The notes beneath the pieces are model-generated. The model ran no database searches and was not told where the DNA came from. It saw only the letters and a program-made list of their open reading frames with translations. Below are positions 6,416-8,647 of a stretch of DNA of 8,647 bases, in pieces. The stretch spans positions 1 to 8,647 of the forward strand of contig JAQCJS010000031.1 of the NCBI GenBank assembly GCA_027592975.1. Reading direction: 5' to 3'. Position 1 is the first letter of the stretch; every line of letters starts with the position of its first letter. A program made the position numbers and the translations under genes. Source of the DNA: Chloroflexota bacterium. GTDB lineage: Bacteria > Chloroflexota > Dehalococcoidia > UBA2979.

Positions 6416-7294
6416 CTACAGCCCCTTCGCGGCCGTCAGGGTGTTCACGAGGAGCATCGCGATCGTCATGGGGCCGACACCGCCGGGGACGGGGGTGATC
6501 GCGGCGGCGACCTCGCTCACCGCGTCGAAGTCCACGTCGCCGACCAGGCGCTTGCCGGACTTGCGGGTGGCGTCCTCGATCTGGTTGATGCCGACGTCGA
6601 TGACGACCGCGCCGGGCTTCACCATGTCCGCGGTAATGGCGCGGGCACGGCCCATGGCGGCGACCAGGATGTCCGCCTCCCGCGTGACGGCACCCAGGTC
6701 ACGCGTCCCGGTGTGCGCCAGCGTCACGGTCGCGTTCGCGCCGGGCGCCTTGTTCGCCAGCAGCATCGCCAGCGGACGGCCGACCAGCACCGAGCGGCCG
6801 ACGATCACCACATGCTGCCCGGCGGGGTCGATGCCCTCGCGGCGGAGCATCTCCAGCACGCCGGACGGGGTCGCGGGGGCGAACGCGGGCACGCCCTGCA
6901 GCAGCAGGCCGAGGCTGGTCGGCGAAAGCCCGTCCACGTCCTTCTTCGGACTGATCGCGCTCATCACGGCGAGGTCGTCGATGTGCCGGGGCAGCGGCAT
7001 CTGCACCAGGATGCCGGAGACGGCCGGATCCGCGTTCAGGCGCACGACCTGCGCCAGTACCTCGTCCTGGGAGGCGGTGGCCGGGAGCTCGATCGTGTCG
7101 GAGGTCATGCCCGCCTCCACGCAGGCGCGGCCCTTGCTCCGGACGTAGACGTGCGAAGCGGGGTCGTCGCCGACGAGGACGACCGAGAGGTGCGGCGCGC
7201 GGGCGCCGGTCGCCACGTACCCGGCGACATCCGCGGCCACGTCCGCGCGGACGGCGGCGGCGATCGCGGTGCCATCGATGATGCGTGCGGTCAC
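6416..7294 (-). CDS. folD: Bifunctional methylenetetrahydrofolate dehydrogenase / methenyltetrahydrofolate cyclohydrolase
   Basis: FolD interconverts 5,10-methylene-THF, 5,10-methenyl-THF and 10-formyl-THF in the cytosol, supplying one-carbon units for purines and formyl-Met-tRNA. With the GTG at 7294 as start the protein is 292 residues, and its landmarks fall at the E. coli positions: Y50 and catalytic K54 in Y-V-R-S-K-G, Q98 in I-L-V-Q-M-P-L-P, and D121 in K-K-D-V-D-G. The Rossmann dinucleotide site is G166-R-S-V-L-V-G-R-P. The signature P268-V-P-G-G-V-G-P-M-T lies near the end. The usual P-C-T-P-x-G reads P-A-T-P-S-G here (Cys to Ala). GAGGAG at 7306-7301, 6 nt upstream, supports this start; the frame stays open to 7354, but the extra residues are low-complexity and non-conserved. 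It is first in the minus-strand cluster, divergent from acpS. Confidence 0.95.
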   Translation of the reverse strand: MTARIIDGTAIAAAVRADVAADVAGYVATGARAPHLSVVLVGDDPASHVYVRSKGRACVEAGMTSDTIELPATASQDEVLAQVVRLNADPAVSGILVQMPLPRHIDDLAVMSAISPKKDVDGLSPTSLGLLLQGVPAFAPATPSGVLEMLRREGIDPAGQHVVIVGRSVLVGRPLAMLLANKAPGANATVTLAHTGTRDLGAVTREADILVAAMGRARAITADMVKPGAVVIDVGINQIEDATRKSGKRLVGDVDFDAVSEVAAAITPVPGGVGPMTIAMLLVNTLTAAKGL

Positions 7295-7409
7295 GGGGCG
7301 CTCCTCGGTCGGCGGGCGGGTGCTGGCAGGGGGCCGGGAGGCGAGTATAGGCATGGCTTCGTGCTAGATTCCGCCGAGCGTGCGCATGGGCGCGCACCAG
7401 GGAGACCGC
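7295..7409. promoter_or_regulatory. Divergent folD / acpS intergenic promoter region
   Basis: Both genes are transcribed outward from these 115 bases, so promoters for each are expected here. On the minus strand TATACT (7349-7344) matches five of six bases of the sigma-70 -10 consensus, lies about 50 nt from the folD GTG, and has no good -35. On the plus strand TAGATT (7365-7370) is a weaker -10 candidate for acpS. Ribosome-binding sites are GAGGAG (7306-7301, folD) and AGGGAG (7399-7404, acpS). The promoter assignments are tentative. Confidence 0.4.
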
Positions 7410-7886
7410 ATGAGCAGCCACGCCGTGGGCATCGACGTGATCGAGACGGGCCGCGTTGCCTCGGTGCTCTCGAAGCACCCGGAGCGCTTCCTGTCGCGGG
7501 TGTTCACCCCGGCGGAGGTCGCCTTCTGCCGTGGCCGCGTCCCGGAGCTGGCCGCACGGTTTGCCGCGAAGGAAGCGATGATGAAGGCGCTGGGCACCGG
7601 CGCGCGCTCCGTCGCGTGGCGCGACATCGAGGTGCTCCCCGACCGGCGCGGGAAGCCGGTAGTCTACCTGTACGGCGGGGCGAAGCGGCGCGCGGCGTTC
7701 ATCGGCCTGGACGCGATCGATATCTCGCTCACCCACCTCCAGGGGATCTCGATGGCCGTGGTGGTGGCGACGCAGGAGATCCTCGAGGAGGATCGCGCCG
7801 AAGGCCGCGCGCGGCTGATCGAGCGGCTCCAGGCGCGGGGCCTGCTGGCCGAGGACGAACAGAACCCGGACGAAGCCTTCTCATGA
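7410..7886 (+). CDS. acpS: Holo-[acyl-carrier-protein] synthase with C-terminal extension
   Basis: AcpS transfers the 4'-phosphopantetheine arm of CoA to apo-ACP, activating fatty-acid synthesis. The 158-residue product starts M-S-S-H-A-V-G-I-D9-V-I-E, where D9 is a Mg ligand. It continues with F32-T-P-A-E and R50-F-A-A-K54-E55-A-M-M-K-A-L, whose E55 is the second Mg ligand. It has the S-L-T-H stretch near 110, corresponding to the family's 'SxSH' strand. The family is usually about 120-130 residues. The roughly 30 extra residues after the A-V-V-V-A strand are charged (E-E-D-R-A-E-G-R-A-R-L-I-E-R-L) and likely a helix with an acidic end. The ATG at 7410 is chosen because AGGGAG at 7399-7404 lies 5 nt upstream and conservation begins at codon 6; in-frame GTG 7380 and ATG 7386 add only non-conserved residues. 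It is followed by nnr, a common neighbour of acpS. Confidence 0.92.
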   Translation: MSSHAVGIDVIETGRVASVLSKHPERFLSRVFTPAEVAFCRGRVPELAARFAAKEAMMKALGTGARSVAWRDIEVLPDRRGKPVVYLYGGAKRRAAFIGLDAIDISLTHLQGISMAVVVATQEILEEDRAEGRARLIERLQARGLLAEDEQNPDEAFS

Positions 7887-7924
7887 GGGCGTTCTGATGA
7901 GGGCGTTCTAGTGGGGGCGTGTAC
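7883..7924 (+). repeat. 14-bp tandem duplication in the acpS-nnr spacer
   Basis: Units ATGAGGGCGTTCTG (7883-7896) and ATGAGGGCGTTCTA (7897-7910) are identical at 13 of 14 positions. A third, degenerate unit, GTGGGGGCGTGTAC (7911-7924), agrees at about 8 of 14 and ends exactly at the nnr ATG. Each good unit encodes M-R-A-F-stop: the first (7883-7897) starts in an ATGA overlap with the acpS stop, the second (7897-7911) in a TGATG overlap with the first. The third unit carries GGGGG (7913-7917), 7 nt before the nnr ATG, a plausible ribosome-binding site. Confidence 0.75.
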
Positions 7925-8647
7925 ATGGGCAAGCTGGTAACCGCCGCGCAGATGCGCGCGCTGGAGGCGGCGGCCGTCGCCGCCGGCGTCTCCGAGCGTG
8001 ACCTCATGGCGAGCGCCGGGCTGGCCGCCGCGCAGGAATCATGGATGGCCGTGGGCGCGCTGGCGGGCAGCGAGGTGCTGGTCCTGTGCGGCCCCGGTAA
8101 CAACGGCGGCGACGGGCTGGTCGCCGCGCGCCAGCTGCACGAGTGGGGTGCCGAAGTCCACGCCTACCTGCTGCGACCTCGCCATTCTGGCGACGCCGAG
8201 TGGGACGCGCTGGTCGAGGCAGGCGTTCCCGCCACGACCGTGGCAGATGACCCCGGCTTCGCCTTCCTCGAACAGCAGCTTTCCGGCGCCTCGATCGTGC
8301 TCGACGCGCTCTTCGGCACCGGCTTCACGCCGCGCGAGCGGCCGATCGAGGGCGATGCGGAGGAGATCCTCGTGCGACTGCTCGCGGCGCGGGAGGCTTC
8401 GCCCCCGGTGCAGTTGATCGCGCTGGATCTGCCCAGCGGCGTGGACGCCGACACGGGCTATGCCGACCCGTTCACCGTCGCCGCCGACAGCACCGTGACG
8501 TTCGGCTTCGCGAAGACGGGCCTGTACTCCATGCCCGGACGCCGCTTCGCGGGCGACATCGTCCCGGCCGGCATCGGTCTGCCCGCGGACGCTGCGGCCG
8601 GGCTCCCGTACGAGGAGCTGCGGATGCGCGACGTGCGCGAGCGGATG
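7925..8647 (+). CDS. nnr: NAD(P)H-hydrate epimerase domain of Nnr/YjeF (3' end outside window)
   Basis: The frame is open for 241 codons from ATG 7925 to the window end. The protein opens with L-V-T-A-A-Q-M-R-A-L-E, typical of YjeF_N. It then shows the dinucleotide loop G56-P-G-N-N-G-G-D-G64, D127-A-L-F-G-T-G133, and D168-L-P-S-G-V-D-A-D-T-G178. A V-T-F-G-F-A-K-T-G stretch and G210-D-I-V-P-A-G-I-G-L-P follow. The domain epimerises damaged R-NAD(P)H hydrate to the S form. In most bacteria it is fused to an ADP/ATP-dependent dehydratase (YjeF_C, ribokinase-like) domain, which would begin just past the window, so the bifunctional form is expected but not seen. GGGGG at 7913-7917 is 7 nt upstream and supports this start. 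The 38-base spacing from acpS makes co-transcription likely. Confidence 0.92.
   Translation, partial: MGKLVTAAQMRALEAAAVAAGVSERDLMASAGLAAAQESWMAVGALAGSEVLVLCGPGNNGGDGLVAARQLHEWGAEVHAYLLRPRHSGDAEWDALVEAGVPATTVADDPGFAFLEQQLSGASIVLDALFGTGFTPRERPIEGDAEEILVRLLAAREASPPVQLIALDLPSGVDADTGYADPFTVAADSTVTFGFAKTGLYSMPGRRFAGDIVPAGIGLPADAAAGLPYEELRMRDVRERM

Noticed and set aside
7295..7354. Extended folD start at 7354
   Set aside because: The extra 20 residues are low-complexity. The GTG 7294 has a good ribosome-binding site and gives E. coli-like numbering of catalytic residues.
6224..7897. A plus-strand open frame of 557 codons crossing the folD antisense strand and acpS
   Set aside because: It is antisense to a certain FolD over most of its length and out of frame with acpS. 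Its composition (H/G/R/D-rich) is typical of high-GC shadow frames.
1..8647. tRNA, rRNA, riboswitch, CRISPR or insertion-sequence content
   Set aside because: No cloverleaf with a T-loop GTTCRA pattern, no regularly spaced repeats, no transposase motifs or flanking duplications were seen, and almost all bases are accounted for by protein genes.

Overview
The window is about 70% G+C by eye, has no large gene-free stretch, and reads as a bacterial housekeeping region. Ten protein-coding genes are supported, two of them cut by the window edges. I see no RNA genes, mobile elements, CRISPR arrays or phage genes. The gene mix suggests a high-GC, non-model bacterium: a PimA-like mannosyltransferase beside a PI-phosphate-synthase-like enzyme, a two-domain protein-disulfide-oxidoreductase-like protein, a signal-peptide/C-anchored HExxH protein, and prfB with a +1 frameshift. 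My best guess is Chloroflexota, with Actinomycetota as the alternative. This taxonomic call is inference from gene content only.

Region 1 (1-3770, + strand) is one tightly packed five-gene operon: the end of a lysophospholipid acyltransferase (HtrB/PatA type), a PHP-domain phosphoesterase, a GT4 glycosyltransferase resembling PimA, a CDP-alcohol phosphatidyltransferase resembling PI(P) synthase, and a two-domain thioredoxin-fold protein. All four junctions are 4-nt ATGA or GTGA overlaps, so translational coupling is likely. The enzyme set (head-group transfer, mannosylation, acylation) is that of phosphatidylinositol-mannoside-type phosphoglycolipid synthesis. The thioredoxin-fold protein has the architecture of protein disulfide oxidoreductases but has lost both CxxC active sites, which is the most unusual feature in the window.

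Region 2 (3775-7294, - strand) holds, in transcription order, folD, prfB and a signal-peptide-bearing, C-terminally anchored HExxH metallopeptidase-like protein. The stop codon of prfB overlaps the peptidase start. prfB carries a textbook programmed +1 frameshift site (CTTTGAC with a Shine-Dalgarno-like AGGTG three bases upstream), so a naive gene call misplaces its start. A G+C-rich palindrome of a widespread repeat type lies between folD and prfB. The - strand cluster converges on Region 1 with only 4 bases between the stop codons.

Region 3 (7410-8647, + strand) is divergent from folD: acpS (holo-ACP synthase, with a charged C-terminal tail), then nnr (NAD(P)H-hydrate epimerase domain, running off the window). 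Between them is a 14-bp tandem duplication that creates two consecutive four-codon reading frames, both encoding MRAF.

In short, the window combines lipid assembly, one-carbon metabolism, translation termination, ACP activation and cofactor repair. The parts that may be new are the catalytically degenerate thioredoxin-fold protein tied to the phosphoglycolipid operon, and the PHP protein in the same operon as a candidate for a missing phosphatase step.
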